In this document: piece by piece, positions 27,485 through 38,675 of the stretch | Numbering within the stretch: the first letter of the stretch is position 1 | Layout of the letters: every line of letters begins with the position of its first letter | Source of the DNA: Desulfofundulus luciae | Lineage (GTDB): Bacteria > Bacillota > Desulfotomaculia > Desulfotomaculales > Desulfovirgulaceae | Reading direction: 5' to 3' | DNA: 64,000 nt | Assembly: GCF_030813795.1 (NCBI RefSeq) | Contig: NZ_JAUSUX010000012.1 | Span: 1 to 64,000, forward strand | The notes under the pieces: generated by a model | The model's input: only the letters and a program-made list of their open reading frames with translations | Database searches by the model: none | Told to the model about the DNA's origin: nothing | Position numbers and translations under genes: made by a program

Positions 27485-29203
27485 CTAAGCCAGAGCAATA
27501 AACTCCCGGACATGATCGGTAATCCGCTCCCGCGGCACTAACCTGGTTTCCCCGCTAGCCCGGTAGCGCACCTCCAGTTCCCTTGTCTGGACTGCCTGGT
27601 TGCCCACAGTAATGCGCAGGGGGTAACCCACCAGATCCGCATCCTTGAACTTTACCCCCGCCCGTTCGGGACGGTCGTCCAGGACCACTTCTATCCCGTT
27701 GGCCTGCAGTTCCCGGTAAACTTCTTCGGCCAGACCCATTTGCTGTTCATCCCTGTGGTTCACCGGAACCACCACTACAAGGAAGGGAGCGATGGACACC
27801 GGCCAGATAATCCCGTTTTCATCGTGGTTTTGCTCCACGGCCGCTGCCATGGTCCTCGTCACGCCAATGCCGTAACACCCCATGATTATGGGGCGGCTCT
27901 GGCCGTGCTCATCCAGGTAGGTAGCTCCTAAAACGCGGCTGTATTTGTCTCCCAGCTTGAAAATTTGTCCTACCTCAATACCGCGGGTTTCCTTGAGAAG
28001 TGCGCCGCATTTGGGGCAGGGATCCCCGGCCCGCACCTCACGTATATCCGCCACCACCTGGGGAGCAAAATCGCGTCCCGGATTTACATTGACCAGGTGG
28101 GCATCATCCCGGTTGGCCCCGGCAACGGCATTAACCAGCAACATGACCTCCTCATCGGCTACCATCGGGACACCCTGCAGGCCCACCGGGCCGGCATAAC
28201 CCACCGCGGCCCCGGTGATCCTTTCCACGGTGGCCGCATCGGCCAGCTCCAGGCGCAGCACGTCCAGGACCTTTTGCAGCTTAACCTCGTTAACTTCCCG
28301 ATCACCCCGCACCAGGGCGGCCACTATTCCCTTTTCGGTCTGGTAAAGAAGAGTTTTGATCAGGCGGCGGGCATCCACTCCCAGGTACCCGGTCACCTGT
28401 TCCACCGTGTGCATACCGGGAGTGTCCACCGTCTCCAGGGGTCGCGGCATTTCTTCACGGGTTACGCCATGCTGCCGTACCGGCGAAGTGGCCCGCTCCA
28501 CATTGGCCGCATAACCACATGACTCATCCGGGCAAAAAACCACCAAAGCCTCCCCGGAATCGGCCAGCACCATAAATTCGTGGGTATCATTGCCGCCAAT
28601 GGCGCCTGAATCGGCCTCCACCGGGCGAAACTTTAACCCGCAGCGGGTGAACACCCGGGTATAGGCCTCGTACATTTTTTGATAGCTTATTTCCAGGCCG
28701 GCTTCATCCCGGTCGAAGGAATAAAGATCCTTCATGATAAATTCCCGTCCCCGTAACAGGCCAAAACGGGGACGCCGCTCATCCCGGTATTTATTCTGGA
28801 TCTGGTAAAGCAACTGGGGCAACTGGCGGTAGGAGTTGACCTCCTGCCGTACCAGGGCCGTTACAATTTCTTCATGGGTCGGACCGAGGCAGAAATCCCG
28901 CCCGTGCCGGTCCTTCAGCCTGAACAGTTCCGGACCGTATACGTCCCAGCGGCCGGACTCCTGCCAGAGTTCCGCCGGCTGGATGATGGGCATCATAATT
29001 TCCTGGCCGCCCTGGCGATCCATCTCTTCCCGGATAATTTGCTCTATCTTTTTGATTACCCGCCAGGCCAGGGGCAAAAAGGTATACACCCCCGCCGCCG
29101 CCTTGCGGATGAATCCGGCCCGCAGCAATAACTGGTGGCTCACCACCTCTGCTTCGGCCGGCATCTCTCTCAACGTTGGCAAAAACAACTGACTGACACG
29201 CAC
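27485..29203 (-). CDS. proS: Prolyl-tRNA synthetase (bacterial type)
   Basis: 572 residues. Class II synthetase with a bacterial-type editing (INS) domain between motifs 2 and 3. Motif 1 region is near [18 protein letters not shown], motif 2 is [19 protein letters not shown], and motif 3 is [16 protein letters not shown]. The inserted editing domain spans about 225-400. The C-terminal anticodon-binding domain ends at about 572. It follows ispG by 21 bases, so it is co-transcribed with the isoprenoid genes. No T-box leader is visible. Confidence 0.97.
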   Translation of the reverse strand: MRVSQLFLPTLREMPAEAEVVSHQLLLRAGFIRKAAAGVYTFLPLAWRVIKKIEQIIREEMDRQGGQEIMMPIIQPAELWQESGRWDVYGPELFRLKDRHGRDFCLGPTHEEIVTALVRQEVNSYRQLPQLLYQIQNKYRDERRPRFGLLRGREFIMKDLYSFDRDEAGLEISYQKMYEAYTRVFTRCGLKFRPVEADSGAIGGNDTHEFMVLADSGEALVVFCPDESCGYAANVERATSPVRQHGVTREEMPRPLETVDTPGMHTVEQVTGYLGVDARRLIKTLLYQTEKGIVAALVRGDREVNEVKLQKVLDVLRLELADAATVERITGAAVGYAGPVGLQGVPMVADEEVMLLVNAVAGANRDDAHLVNVNPGRDFAPQVVADIREVRAGDPCPKCGALLKETRGIEVGQIFKLGDKYSRVLGATYLDEHGQSRPIIMGCYGIGVTRTMAAAVEQNHDENGIIWPVSIAPFLVVVVPVNHRDEQQMGLAEEVYRELQANGIEVVLDDRPERAGVKFKDADLVGYPLRITVGNQAVQTRELEVRYRASGETRLVPRERITDHVREFIALA

Positions 29204-29224
29204 TTATGTAAGTCCCCCTTACTC

Positions 29225-30289
29225 TCATTTCTCCGATGATAAAATGTTTTCCACTTCCCGTACCAGGGCGTCCACCAGGTCCTGCTCACGAACCCGGCCT
29301 ACAATGCAGCCGCCCCGGAAGAGAAGCCCAAACCCCTTGCCCCCGGCAATGCCCACATCGGCGTGGCTGGCCTCCCCGGGGCCGTTTACCGCACAGCCCA
29401 TGACGGCGACCTTTAAAGGTTTATCCACCCAGGAAAGGCGCTCCTCGACCTCCAGGGCAATTCGCTCGAGATCAATACATGTTCGCCCGCAGGTGGGGCA
29501 GGAAATGAGCTCGATTCCCCGCCGGCGCAGCCCCAGGGCCTTTAAAATTTCATAGCCCACCCGCACCTCCTCGACCGGATCCCCGGTAAGGGACACCCGG
29601 ATGGTGTCACCAATTCCCTGGGCCAGCAACGCCCCGATGCCCACAGCCGATTTGATTGTACCTGAGCGGACGGTTCCCGCCTCGGTTACGCCCACATGAA
29701 AGGGATAATCCACTTGCCGGGCCAGCAAGCGGTAGGCCTCAAGCATCACCGGCACATCGGATGCCTTTAAGGAAACCTTGATGTCCCGGTAGTCCATTTC
29801 TTCCAGCAACCGGATATGCCGCAGGGCACTCTCCACCATGGCCCGCGGAGTTGGTCCACCGTGCTCGGCCAGCAGGTCTTTCTCCAGGGACCCGGCATTG
29901 ACCCCAATGCGGATGGGAACCCTTCTTTTCCGGGCGGCATCCACCACGGCCGCCACCCGTTCCCGGCCCCCGATATTGCCCGGGTTAATCCGCAGGCCAT
30001 CCACACCGCTATCCAGGGCTGCCAGGGCCAGGCGGTAGTCAAAATGAATATCGGCCACCAATGGGATTGGACACCCGGTCTTGATTTCTTTTAGTGCCCG
30101 GGCAGCCTGCAGATCGGGAACGGCCACCCGCACTATTTCACAGCCCGCCCGGACCAGCCTGTGGATCTGGTCCAGGGTGGCCCGGACATCCCGGGTATCG
30201 GTGTTGGTCATGGACTGCACCGAAACGGGCGCCCCTCCTCCTATCTGCACCCCACCGAGATAAATGGGGCGGGTGTGTCTTCGCTGCAC
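29225..30289 (-). CDS. ispG: 4-hydroxy-3-methylbut-2-enyl-diphosphate synthase
   Basis: 354 residues. [4Fe-4S] enzyme of the methylerythritol phosphate pathway that makes HMBPP from methylerythritol cyclodiphosphate. The N-terminal TIM barrel has [16 protein letters not shown]; the cluster cysteines are in [14 protein letters not shown] and [16 protein letters not shown] start behind GGGGGGAGATCC. It lies between rseP and proS, where B. subtilis has no ispG; together with dxr, uppS and cdsA it makes a compact isoprenoid and lipid group. Confidence 0.96.
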   Translation of the reverse strand: MQRRHTRPIYLGGVQIGGGAPVSVQSMTNTDTRDVRATLDQIHRLVRAGCEIVRVAVPDLQAARALKEIKTGCPIPLVADIHFDYRLALAALDSGVDGLRINPGNIGGRERVAAVVDAARKRRVPIRIGVNAGSLEKDLLAEHGGPTPRAMVESALRHIRLLEEMDYRDIKVSLKASDVPVMLEAYRLLARQVDYPFHVGVTEAGTVRSGTIKSAVGIGALLAQGIGDTIRVSLTGDPVEEVRVGYEILKALGLRRRGIELISCPTCGRTCIDLERIALEVEERLSWVDKPLKVAVMGCAVNGPGEASHADVGIAGGKGFGLLFRGGCIVGRVREQDLVDALVREVENILSSEK

Positions 30290-30302
30290 GGATCTCCCCC
30301 CG

Positions 30303-31322
30303 TTAGAGCAATCCCAATATATCTTTATATGTGATGACCATGATCAGGAGCAGCAACAAGCCGAAGCCCACCAGGTGGACAAAATTTTCCTTGGTGGGGT
30401 CCACCGGCCGCCCCCTCAACCCTTCCAGGGCCAGGAAAAGAAGCCTGCTGCCGTCCAGGGCGGGAATGGGCAAAAGGTTGAACAGGCCCAGGTTGATGCT
30501 TAAAAAGGCGGCCAACTGCAGGAGGTAAAAGAACCCCAGTTGGACGGCGGTATGAATTTCCTGGACAATGCGCACCGGCCCGCCTACCTCGGCCGGGGCC
30601 TGACCGACAATCATCCTGCCGACAAACTCCAGGATCAACCCGCTGAGGCGTACCGTATACTCCATTCCCCGGTAAAGGGCCGCAAAGGGACCCAGAGGAC
30701 GCATCTCCTGGCGGGGATAAATGCCGATCATGCCCTGTCCCCCGGCATTTACGGCCGTGACCAGTTTAAACTTTTCCTTACCTCCATCCCGCAACACCGT
30801 TACGGTAATGGGCTGCCTGGGATGGGCATTTACCAGACTGGTTATATCCTCCCAGCGCGTTACCGGCTGGTCGTTAATGGCAATGATCTGATCTCCGGGT
30901 TTTAAGCCGGCATTTTCGGCAGGTTGGCCAGGAACCAGTTTGCCGATGGTGGTGGTAGGGGTTGGAAAGCCGTGGACCATAAAGATAACCATCAGCAAAA
31001 GGGCGGCCAGGAGAAAATTCATCAACGGACCGGCCGCAATCACGGCAGCCCGCTGGCCCACGGTCTTGTTCTTGTAACTCTTTTCCTCGTCCTCCACTTC
31101 CTCCCCCGGATCCATCCCGGCCATGCGCACAAAACCGCCCAGGGGGAACAGGCGCAGGTTGTAGGCAGTTTCCCCCCGGGGGATGCTTAAAAGCTTGGGG
31201 CCAAATCCCACGCTGAACTCGTGAACCTTAATGCCCACTCGCTTGGCGGCAATGAAGTGGCCCAGCTCGTGAAAAATAATCAGCAATCCGAAAACTAGAA
31301 TGGAGGCCCAGAATGTCTGCAT
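30303..31322 (-). CDS. rseP: Site-2 membrane metalloprotease (RseP/RasP)
   Basis: About 339 residues from the ATG at 31322 (AAGGTG 6 bases before it). Intramembrane zinc protease that cuts membrane-embedded anti-sigma factors or cleaved signal peptides. The motif [10 protein letters not shown] is in the first helix (about residues 18-27), a PDZ domain follows (about 120-200, [15 protein letters not shown]), and the third motif is in [15 protein letters not shown] near the C-terminus. Its 5' end is 5 bases downstream of the dxr stop. Confidence 0.95.
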   Translation of the reverse strand: MQTFWASILVFGLLIIFHELGHFIAAKRVGIKVHEFSVGFGPKLLSIPRGETAYNLRLFPLGGFVRMAGMDPGEEVEDEEKSYKNKTVGQRAAVIAAGPLMNFLLAALLLMVIFMVHGFPTPTTTIGKLVPGQPAENAGLKPGDQIIAINDQPVTRWEDITSLVNAHPRQPITVTVLRDGGKEKFKLVTAVNAGGQGMIGIYPRQEMRPLGPFAALYRGMEYTVRLSGLILEFVGRMIVGQAPAEVGGPVRIVQEIHTAVQLGFFYLLQLAAFLSINLGLFNLLPIPALDGSRLLFLALEGLRGRPVDPTKENFVHLVGFGLLLLLIMVITYKDILGLL

Positions 31323-31327
31323 TACCA

Positions 31328-32479
31328 TCACCTTCTTGCTTTTTCCCGCGCTGCCCGGCGGGCCCACTGGTCCGCTGCCAGAATTTCTTCTATAGTGGGC
31401 TCTGAAATAACCTCGTGCTCCTCCATGACCCCGGCCACAAGCCGGGGTATGGCGGTGAAATCAATTTCTCCGGCCAGGAAAGCATCAACGGCGATCTCAT
31501 TGGCGGCATTAAGCACTGCCGGCATGGTCCCGCCGGTGCGACCGGCGGCATAAGCCAGGGCCAGACAGGGAAAGCGGTTGGTATCCGGCGGTTCAAAGGT
31601 GAGCTCACCCAAAGCAAGCCAGTCCACCCTGGGCAATTCATTGGGCCAGCGGTCGGGGTAAGACAGGGCGTACTGGATGGGCAGGCGCATGTCCGGCAAG
31701 CCCAGTTGGGCCATGACCGAGCCATCGACAAATTCCACCATCGAGTGGATAATACTCTGGGGGTGGACCACCACTTCTATTTGATCATAATCCACGGCAA
31801 AAAGCCAGTGCGCCTCCAACACTTCCAGCCCCTTATTCATCAGGGTGGCCGAGTCTATGGTAATCTTTTTACCCATCCGCCAGTTGGGGTGAGCCAGGGC
31901 CTCGTCTACGGTGACCCGGGAAAGATCGGCCGGTTCTTTGCGGAAGGGCCCCCCCGAAGCCGTAAGAATAATCTTACCCACCCTGTTTTGAGGCTGGCCG
32001 ACAAGACACTGCCAGATGGCCGAATGCTCGCTGTCCACCGGTAAAATACTGGCTCCTTTTTCCCGGGCAAGCTTCATGACCGGCCCACCCGCGGCTACCA
32101 GTGTTTCCTTGTTGGCCAGGGCAATATCCAGGCCCTTTTTTAGTGCCGCCACCGTAGGACCCAGCCCCACGGTTCCCGTGAGGGCGTTTAAAACCACCCC
32201 GCTGTCTATGGAAGTAGCCACGGTGACCAGGCCCTCGGAACCCCAGAAAATATCGGGCAATTCCTCCGGGAGCAGCTTCCGTGCCAGTTTCCGGGCCGAT
32301 TCCTCCAGGGCCAGGGCAACTACCCGCGGGCGGAATTCCCGGATCTGTTCGGCCATAAGAGGCCAGTTGCTCCCGGCGGCAAGGCCGACCACACGCATTT
32401 TATCGGGAAACCGCCTGATCACGTCCAGGGCCTGCCGGCCAATGGAACCGGTGCTGCCGAGGATCACAATCTCTCTCAT
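31328..32479 (-). CDS. dxr: 1-deoxy-D-xylulose-5-phosphate reductoisomerase
   Basis: 383 residues. Second step of the methylerythritol phosphate pathway, NADPH-dependent. N-terminal GSTGSIGRQALDVI, then ANKETLV and the metal and substrate segment PVDSEHSAIWQCL, then KKITIDSATLMNKGLEVLEAHWLF. Ends directly before rseP. With ispG in the same transcript, two of the seven pathway steps are encoded here. Confidence 0.97.
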   Translation of the reverse strand: MREIVILGSTGSIGRQALDVIRRFPDKMRVVGLAAGSNWPLMAEQIREFRPRVVALALEESARKLARKLLPEELPDIFWGSEGLVTVATSIDSGVVLNALTGTVGLGPTVAALKKGLDIALANKETLVAAGGPVMKLAREKGASILPVDSEHSAIWQCLVGQPQNRVGKIILTASGGPFRKEPADLSRVTVDEALAHPNWRMGKKITIDSATLMNKGLEVLEAHWLFAVDYDQIEVVVHPQSIIHSMVEFVDGSVMAQLGLPDMRLPIQYALSYPDRWPNELPRVDWLALGELTFEPPDTNRFPCLALAYAAGRTGGTMPAVLNAANEIAVDAFLAGEIDFTAIPRLVAGVMEEHEVISEPTIEEILAADQWARRAAREKARR

Positions 32480-32494
32480 GTTAATATCCGTCTC

Positions 32495-33568
32495 CTACCT
32501 GTGATTCAAGGGCTTGATGGTGCCCAGGGCGGCCTGCAGGGCAATGAGGGTCAGGGGGCCCAAAACCAGGCCCAGCACGCCAATGGCCTTCAACCCCACA
32601 TACATGGCCACCAGTACGGCCAGGGGATGCAACCCCAGGCTGGCCGCCACCACCCTGGCCTCCAGGGTCTGCCTTACCCCCCAGACCAGCAGGTAAAGCA
32701 CCACCAGCTTCACTCCAAAGGCAATTTGACCGGTAAGAAAGGACCATATGGCCCAGGGTATATAAATCGTTGCCGGTCCCAGCACCGGAATGATATCAAA
32801 AAGTCCAATCAGTAAACCAATAGTCAGGGAATACTTGGCCCCAATTATATAAAGCCCCACAATGCTCTGGATGGTCGTCAGGGTCACCAAAAAAGACTGG
32901 GCGCGTAAATAACCGAAGGAAGCCCCCACAACCTGACGGGAAATTTCCACCACCCGCTGTCCCCAGGGCTCGGGAGCTGTCTTTAACCACAGTTTTATGA
33001 TCAACTGGTGATCCCGGCTAATAAAATAGGTAGCAATAAGACCGACCACGATGGCAAGCACCGCGTTGGGCAGAGAAGTAATTAAATGCAACAGAGAGCC
33101 AGCCAAAGAGCCGGCCACTTGGGAAAGCCAGCCGGTGAAGGTGCCCATATTTTCTTGAATGCGCTCGGTAACCAGCGGCGGCAGTTGAAAATAAAAGATT
33201 TTTCCCTGCTCCACCCACCGGTTGATCTCCGCCTGTAAAGGCCCCATGTACTGGGGAAGGCGCACCGACAACTCGGAGAGCTCCACCGCCAGGCGCAGTA
33301 CCAGCAGGGTTAATAAAGCTCCCACCCCACCGATAACCACCAGCATGGACAGGCCAACGGCCAGCGAACGGTTGATGCGACAACCTTGATGAAGAAAGCG
33401 TACCACAGGTTCAATGAGTACGGCAATAATTACCGCCAAAATAAAGGGGGTAAATACGGTCAAAAGGAAATTTAAGATGACCAGTAATTCCGGAACAACG
33501 TATTTCCAGGCCAGATAAAAAAGTAAAACAGTAGAGATCAGGATAACTACCCGCAAAGACCTGGGCAC
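32495..33568 (-). CDS. AI-2E family transporter (PerM/YtvI type)
   Basis: 357 residues from the GTG at 33568 (the in-frame GTG at 33577 is part of the GAGGTG site). Seven or eight predicted transmembrane helices: two near the N-terminus, a long soluble loop (about 80-140), then several C-terminal helices with GLIATYFISRDHQL and GLFDIIPVLGPATIYIPWAI, a family signature. Members have been reported as autoinducer-2, sodium or quorum-signal exporters; a sporulation paralogue is YtvI. The substrate is unknown here. It separates cdsA and dxr, which are adjacent in B. subtilis. Confidence 0.9.
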   Translation of the reverse strand: MPRSLRVVILISTVLLFYLAWKYVVPELLVILNFLLTVFTPFILAVIIAVLIEPVVRFLHQGCRINRSLAVGLSMLVVIGGVGALLTLLVLRLAVELSELSVRLPQYMGPLQAEINRWVEQGKIFYFQLPPLVTERIQENMGTFTGWLSQVAGSLAGSLLHLITSLPNAVLAIVVGLIATYFISRDHQLIIKLWLKTAPEPWGQRVVEISRQVVGASFGYLRAQSFLVTLTTIQSIVGLYIIGAKYSLTIGLLIGLFDIIPVLGPATIYIPWAIWSFLTGQIAFGVKLVVLYLLVWGVRQTLEARVVAASLGLHPLAVLVAMYVGLKAIGVLGLVLGPLTLIALQAALGTIKPLNHR

Positions 33569-33578
33569 CCGTGTCACC

Positions 33579-34367
33579 TCAGCTTATTATAAACATACCC
33601 ACATAGTAGTATACTAAGGGAGCAGTAAAGAGCATACTGTCAAAACGATCGAGGATACCCCCGTGGCCGGGAATGATATCCCCGGCATCCTTTACCCCCG
33701 CCTGCCGCTTAAAAGCCGACTCCACCAGGTCCCCCACGACTGCCGCAAGCCCTAAAAGCAGCCCCAAAAGAAGCATGGGACCGCGGGGAAGAAAAGGGTA
33801 AATGATCATGAAAGCAACTGCCGCCAGCAGGCTACCCGCCAGACCTCCCACTGCCCCCTCTACTGTTTTGCCCGGGCTTAAAGCTGGCGCCAGTTGTCGT
33901 CGTCCCCATCTTTTTCCAATAAAATAAGCAACGGTGTCACTGGACCAGGTGCCCACCAGCGTAAAGGTCAACCATATCCAGCCGTTGGGTAACAAGCGCA
34001 GGAGATAAATATAAACGAACAAACCGATATAAAGGGTTGCCAGCAGGGTAACCGCACCTTCCACCGGGGAAAATGCCGGATAAAGAAATACCATAAAGAC
34101 CAGGATAAAAAATAGGATCAGGGCAACTGCTCCCCCCAGGCCCGCGTCCCTGTATAAATATGCACTGCCAAGCAGGAAAAGACTTCCCAACACAGCCAGC
34201 CCGTGGGGCGGATATAAATTTAAGCGCTGAAACAGAGCAACCATTTCTACGGCGGCCAGCACCATCAGCAGCCCGGTGAACACCAAAAGAAGCAGGTTCC
34301 CGTGCCAGACGGCGGCAATAAAGAGGGGAATGCCCACCAGTGCACTCAAGATTCTGTGCCTGAGCAC
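33579..34367 (-). CDS. cdsA: Phosphatidate cytidylyltransferase
   Basis: 262 residues, about eight transmembrane helices. Makes CDP-diacylglycerol, the precursor of phosphatidylglycerol and phosphatidylethanolamine. The C-terminal signature SAFKRQAGVKDAGDIIPGHGGILDRFDS is complete (described as SAFKRQAGVKD and GHGGILDRFDS). GTG start behind GAGGTGATAAAAG; the 5' end overlaps uppS by 22 bases. Confidence 0.96.
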   Translation of the reverse strand: MLRHRILSALVGIPLFIAAVWHGNLLLLVFTGLLMVLAAVEMVALFQRLNLYPPHGLAVLGSLFLLGSAYLYRDAGLGGAVALILFFILVFMVFLYPAFSPVEGAVTLLATLYIGLFVYIYLLRLLPNGWIWLTFTLVGTWSSDTVAYFIGKRWGRRQLAPALSPGKTVEGAVGGLAGSLLAAVAFMIIYPFLPRGPMLLLGLLLGLAAVVGDLVESAFKRQAGVKDAGDIIPGHGGILDRFDSMLFTAPLVYYYVGMFIIS

Positions 34368-35170
34368 CTTTTATCACCTCTAATCAGACCGCCGAAGCGC
34401 CGTTCCCGCCGCTGAAAATCCACGAGGGCCTGCAAAAGGTGCACCCGTCGAAAATCGGGCCACATCACGCTGGTCATCCAGAATTCGGTGTAAGAAAGCT
34501 GCCACAGTAGAAAGTTGCTCACCCGGTAATCACCGGAAGGTCGAATCAACAGGTCCGGGTCCGGCTGACCGGCGGTATAAAGGTGACTGGAAATGGTGGA
34601 TTCGTCAATTCGCTCCGGGGTAAGATTCCCGGCCAGCGCTTCTTTTACAATGGACCGCACGGCATCCACCAGTTCGACCCGTCCACCGTAATTCAGGGCC
34701 AGGTTGAGGACCATCTTCTGGTTGTTCCTGGTGCGAGAGACGGCCATGTCCAGGGCTTTTTGGGCGTGGGAAGGTAACTCCTGAATGCGGCCAATGGGAT
34801 GAAGGCGGATATTGTTGGCACATAATTCTTCTATTTCTTTGTGCAGGTATTCCACCAGCAAGTTCATCAACACATCCACTTCATCCTTGGGGCGCTTCCA
34901 GTTTTCCGTGGAAAAGGCGTAAACGGTAAGGTATCCAATGCCCAGCTCGGCACAGGTACGTACTGTTTCCCGTAACGACTCCACCCCGGCCCGGTGGCCG
35001 CAGGTTCTGGGCAAGCCCCTTTTTTGCGCCCAGCGGCCGTTGCCATCCATAATAATGGCCACATGACGGGGCAGGCGGTTTAAATCAAGCTGCGTTAAAA
35101 GCCTTTCTTCCTCTAAAGAAGAATTCCTTTTCCCGCCGCTCCGCAAAACGCGCACCAAGTTTTTCAGCAA
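34346..35170 (-). CDS. uppS: Isoprenyl transferase (undecaprenyl diphosphate synthase)
   Basis: 274 residues. Cis-prenyltransferase that builds the C55 lipid carrier of peptidoglycan. IIMDGNGRWAQKRGLPR carries the catalytic aspartate (about residue 42); TVYAFSTENWKRP, RPSGDYRVSNFLLWQLSYTE and the C-terminal FQRRERRFGG are all conserved. The protein has about 25 extra N-terminal residues relative to E. coli UppS. TTG start behind GGGGGAGG. Confidence 0.97.
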   Translation of the reverse strand: MLKNLVRVLRSGGKRNSSLEEERLLTQLDLNRLPRHVAIIMDGNGRWAQKRGLPRTCGHRAGVESLRETVRTCAELGIGYLTVYAFSTENWKRPKDEVDVLMNLLVEYLHKEIEELCANNIRLHPIGRIQELPSHAQKALDMAVSRTRNNQKMVLNLALNYGGRVELVDAVRSIVKEALAGNLTPERIDESTISSHLYTAGQPDPDLLIRPSGDYRVSNFLLWQLSYTEFWMTSVMWPDFRRVHLLQALVDFQRRERRFGGLIRGDKRCSGTES

Positions 35171-35220
35171 AGGGTCCTCCCCCTCTTATGCCCCTCAATT
35201 TATTGAGGAGAGGATGTCAC

Positions 35221-35249
35221 TAAAACAACCCCCTCCGGAAGAGGGGGTT
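35221..35249 (-). terminator. Terminator after the ferredoxin gene
   Basis: A perfect 9-bp stem AACCCCCTC/GAGGGGGTT (35241-35249 with 35227-35235, 5-base loop) followed by GTTTTAG on the minus strand, 8 bases past the ferredoxin stop. It may divide the rpsB-frr part from uppS and its followers, or attenuate between them. Confidence 0.75.
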
Positions 35250-35256
35250 CCATCCA

Positions 35257-35424
35257 TTACTCTTCAATAATGGCTCCGGTAGGACAAGCCTCGATGCAGG
35301 TGCCGCAATTCTCGCATTTGTCAGGGTCAATTCTGTAAATGTCGCCCTCGATAATCGCTTCATTCGGGCAGGACTCAAGACAGGTCCCGCAGGCCAGACA
35401 TTCCTCGGTAATACGATAGGCCAA
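35257..35424 (-). CDS. 2[4Fe-4S] clostridial-type ferredoxin
   Basis: 55 residues. Small low-potential electron carrier. Two CxxCxxCxxxCP clusters are seen: CLACGTCLESCP at residues 9-20 and CENCGTCIEACP at about 37-48, each followed by an NEAI/TGAI turn. The start is TTG, with AGGAGG 8 bases upstream. It lies between frr and uppS, an unusual place for a redox protein inside a translation and isoprenoid block; ispG, an iron-sulfur enzyme that needs an electron donor, is in the same block, so it may be the donor. That link is inference. Confidence 0.93.
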   Translation of the reverse strand: MAYRITEECLACGTCLESCPNEAIIEGDIYRIDPDKCENCGTCIEACPTGAIIEE

Positions 35425-35427
35425 GGA

Positions 35428-35643
35428 TTACACCTCCTTTCCCGCTTCTTCCCGCGCCACCGTCAACACACCTTTCCCCGGGGCGATGACGGTAAAGCGA
35501 ACAACACGCTGTGGCCCCCGGGGATTACCCCGGGGAGGAGCTGTTGTTTGCACCTGAACCCGCCAGCCCAGTAAGTGGCATAAAGAAAGAGCTTCTTCTA
35601 CCTCCAGAGCCAGCACATCGGGTATTTGCTCCCCCTTGACCAT
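35428..35643 (-). CDS. Small protein between frr and ferredoxin, unknown function
   Basis: 71 residues. It starts MVKGEQIPDVLALEVEEAL and has a beta-rich middle with VQVQTTAPPRGNPRGPQR. The VxxxxxxxAxxxxxxxGW pattern at the start resembles a PASTA-like or PASTA-derived unit, as in small proteins of Desulfotomaculum-type genomes, but this is a weak impression. ATG 5 bases after the frr stop. I recognise no firm family. Confidence 0.6.
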   Translation of the reverse strand: MVKGEQIPDVLALEVEEALSLCHLLGWRVQVQTTAPPRGNPRGPQRVVRFTVIAPGKGVLTVAREEAGKEV

Positions 35644-35648
35644 GACCG

Positions 35649-37002
<1,354 letters not shown>

Positions 37003-37009
37003 TTAAACC

Positions 37010-37663
37010 TCAAGACCTGGTCATGGCCGCAACCTGCTCCGCAAAATCATCCTGCCGTTTGGCCAGACCCTCACCCAGTTCATACCGGGTAAAGCGGCGG
37101 ATGACGATGTTTTCGCCTATTTTGGCAATTTTCTCGTTTAAAAGCTCCTGCACGGTGATATCGGGATTTTTAATAAAAGGTTGCTCCAGGAGGCAAACCT
37201 CTTTAAAGAATTTATCCAGTCGCCCCTGCACTATTTTTTCGATCACTTTCTCCGGTTTTCCTTCATTGGCCGCCTGGGCCGCCAGGATTTCCTTTTCCCG
37301 GGCAATTACGTGTTCCGGCACATCCTCGCGCCGCACGTACTCCGGCCGGGCCGCAGCCACCTGCATGGCAATATCCCGCACGAAAAGACGGAATTCGTCG
37401 GTCTTGGCCACAAAGTCGGTTTCACAGTTTACCTCCACCAGAACGCCAATGCGCCCCCCGCCGTGGATGTAGGCATCCACCACACCCTCGGCGGCAATCC
37501 GCCCGGCCTTCTTGGCCGCGGCAGCCAGGCCCTTTTCCCGTAAAAAGTCCACGGCTTTTTCCATGTCCCCGTTAGTTTCCATAAGGGCCTTTTTGCAGTC
37601 CATCATGCCGGCCCCGGTACGCTCGCGCAATTCCTTGACCATTGCCGCTGTTATTTCAGCCAT
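37010..37663 (-). CDS. tsf: Elongation factor Ts
   Basis: 217 residues, the shorter version of EF-Ts seen in Clostridia and Thermus. Nucleotide-exchange factor for EF-Tu. The N-terminal UBA-type segment [19 protein letters not shown] and [22 protein letters not shown] are conserved; [20 protein letters not shown] marks the C-terminal core. ATG behind AAGGAGGC. Confidence 0.97.
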   Translation of the reverse strand: MAEITAAMVKELRERTGAGMMDCKKALMETNGDMEKAVDFLREKGLAAAAKKAGRIAAEGVVDAYIHGGGRIGVLVEVNCETDFVAKTDEFRLFVRDIAMQVAAARPEYVRREDVPEHVIAREKEILAAQAANEGKPEKVIEKIVQGRLDKFFKEVCLLEQPFIKNPDITVQELLNEKIAKIGENIVIRRFTRYELGEGLAKRQDDFAEQVAAMTRS

Positions 37664-37748
37664 TGGTTAATTCCTGCCTCCTTTATCCCAGGTTTTTCCT
37701 CCAATGTATTATTTCCATTATGCAAGCTTACCAAACAAAAAAGAGATA

Positions 37749-37795
37749 GAAAAAAGCAGGGGTTCCCCGTAAGCAATTATTTCTTGCGGGGCCCC
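37749..37795 (-). terminator. Hairpin terminator between rpsB and tsf
   Basis: Minus strand: GGGG-CCCCGCAAG...GCTTACGGGG-AACCCC forms a long two-part stem (37759-37795) followed by TGCTTTTTTCTATC. Such attenuators are frequent between rpsB and tsf. It probably lowers tsf expression relative to rpsB, without fully separating them. Confidence 0.7.
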
Positions 37796-37812
37796 CATCA
37801 AACCTCTATCCT

Positions 37813-38520
37813 TTATTGCGCTGCTGCCGCAACCTGCTCACCCTGTCGTCCCTCTAAAACGGCATCGGCAATTTTGCTGGTAAGCAGGCGCACTGCCCTG
37901 ATGGCATCGTCGTTTCCGGGAATCACATAATCGATCTCATCGGGATCGCAGTTGGTATCAACAATGGCTACAATGGGTATCTTGAGCTTCCGGGCCTCGG
38001 CCACCGCAATGCGCTCTTTGCGGGGATCAATGACAAAAAGGGCATCGGGCAATTTGCGCATATTCTTAATACCGCCGAGAAACTTTTGCAGCCTTTCCTT
38101 TTCATGCATGAGTTCGGCCACTTCCTTCTTCGGCAACACGGCCAGAGTCCCATCGGCTTCCATGCGCTCCAGTTCGTGCAGGCGCTCGATACGCCGGCGG
38201 ATGGTCTGGAAGTTGGTCAGCATGCCGCCCAACCAGCGCTGGTTCACGTAAAACATCCCGCACCGTTCGGCCTCTTCCTTCACCGACTCCTGCGCCTGCT
38301 TTTTGGTACCCACAAAGAGGATGGTTCCACCCTCGGCGGCCAGGTTCCGTACGAAGTTGTAGGCCTCTTCTATTTTACGAACGGTTTTTTGCAAGTCAAT
38401 AATATAAATACCGTTCCGGTCCGTAAAAATGTACGGAGCCATTTTGGGATTCCACCGCCGGGTCTGGTGCCCGAAATGCACCCCGGCCTCCAGGAGCTGC
38501 TTCATGGAAATAATAGCCAC
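37813..38520 (-). CDS. rpsB: 30S ribosomal protein S2
   Basis: 235 residues from the GTG at 38520, with GGAGGAGG 8 bases upstream; the frame is open for 52 more codons, which is non-coding leader. Motifs: [54 protein letters not shown] and [15 protein letters not shown]. First gene of the rpsB-tsf-pyrH-frr group. Confidence 0.97.
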   Translation of the reverse strand: MAIISMKQLLEAGVHFGHQTRRWNPKMAPYIFTDRNGIYIIDLQKTVRKIEEAYNFVRNLAAEGGTILFVGTKKQAQESVKEEAERCGMFYVNQRWLGGMLTNFQTIRRRIERLHELERMEADGTLAVLPKKEVAELMHEKERLQKFLGGIKNMRKLPDALFVIDPRKERIAVAEARKLKIPIVAIVDTNCDPDEIDYVIPGNDDAIRAVRLLTSKIADAVLEGRQGEQVAAAAQ

Positions 38521-38569
38521 CCAACACACCTCCTCCCCTGCTGGTTTTGATTCCTCCGCCACCCTCATC

Positions 38570-38630
38570 CTTCCACAAAACCCCTCACGGGGCACCCCTG
38601 TAGAAGTCTGGCGGCGTGTGTAATTCACAC
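38570..38630 (-). promoter_or_regulatory. Structured rpsB leader (candidate S2 autoregulation)
   Basis: The 112-base leader between the promoter and the rpsB start has two hairpins on the minus strand: a small GTGTG/CACAC stem (38616-38630), then an 8-bp CTTCTACA/TGTGGAAG stem (38599-38606 with 38570-38577) enclosing CCCC-GTGA-GGGG (38581-38592), a stem capped by a GNRA tetraloop. A structured rpsB leader is a common place for r-protein autoregulation; whether S2 binds this one is inferred. Confidence 0.45.
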
Positions 38631-38638
38631 CAGGATGT

Positions 38639-38667
38639 ATTCTAACACAAACTACCCGCGTATGCAA
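38639..38667 (-). promoter_or_regulatory. Sigma-A promoter of rpsB
   Basis: Minus strand: TTGCAT (38662-38667), 17-base spacer, TAGAAT (38639-38644). The start of transcription would be near 38632, giving a leader of about 112 bases. The -35 box lies about 10 bases past the stop of the upstream gene. Confidence 0.7.
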
Positions 38668-38675
38668 GGTAGACA

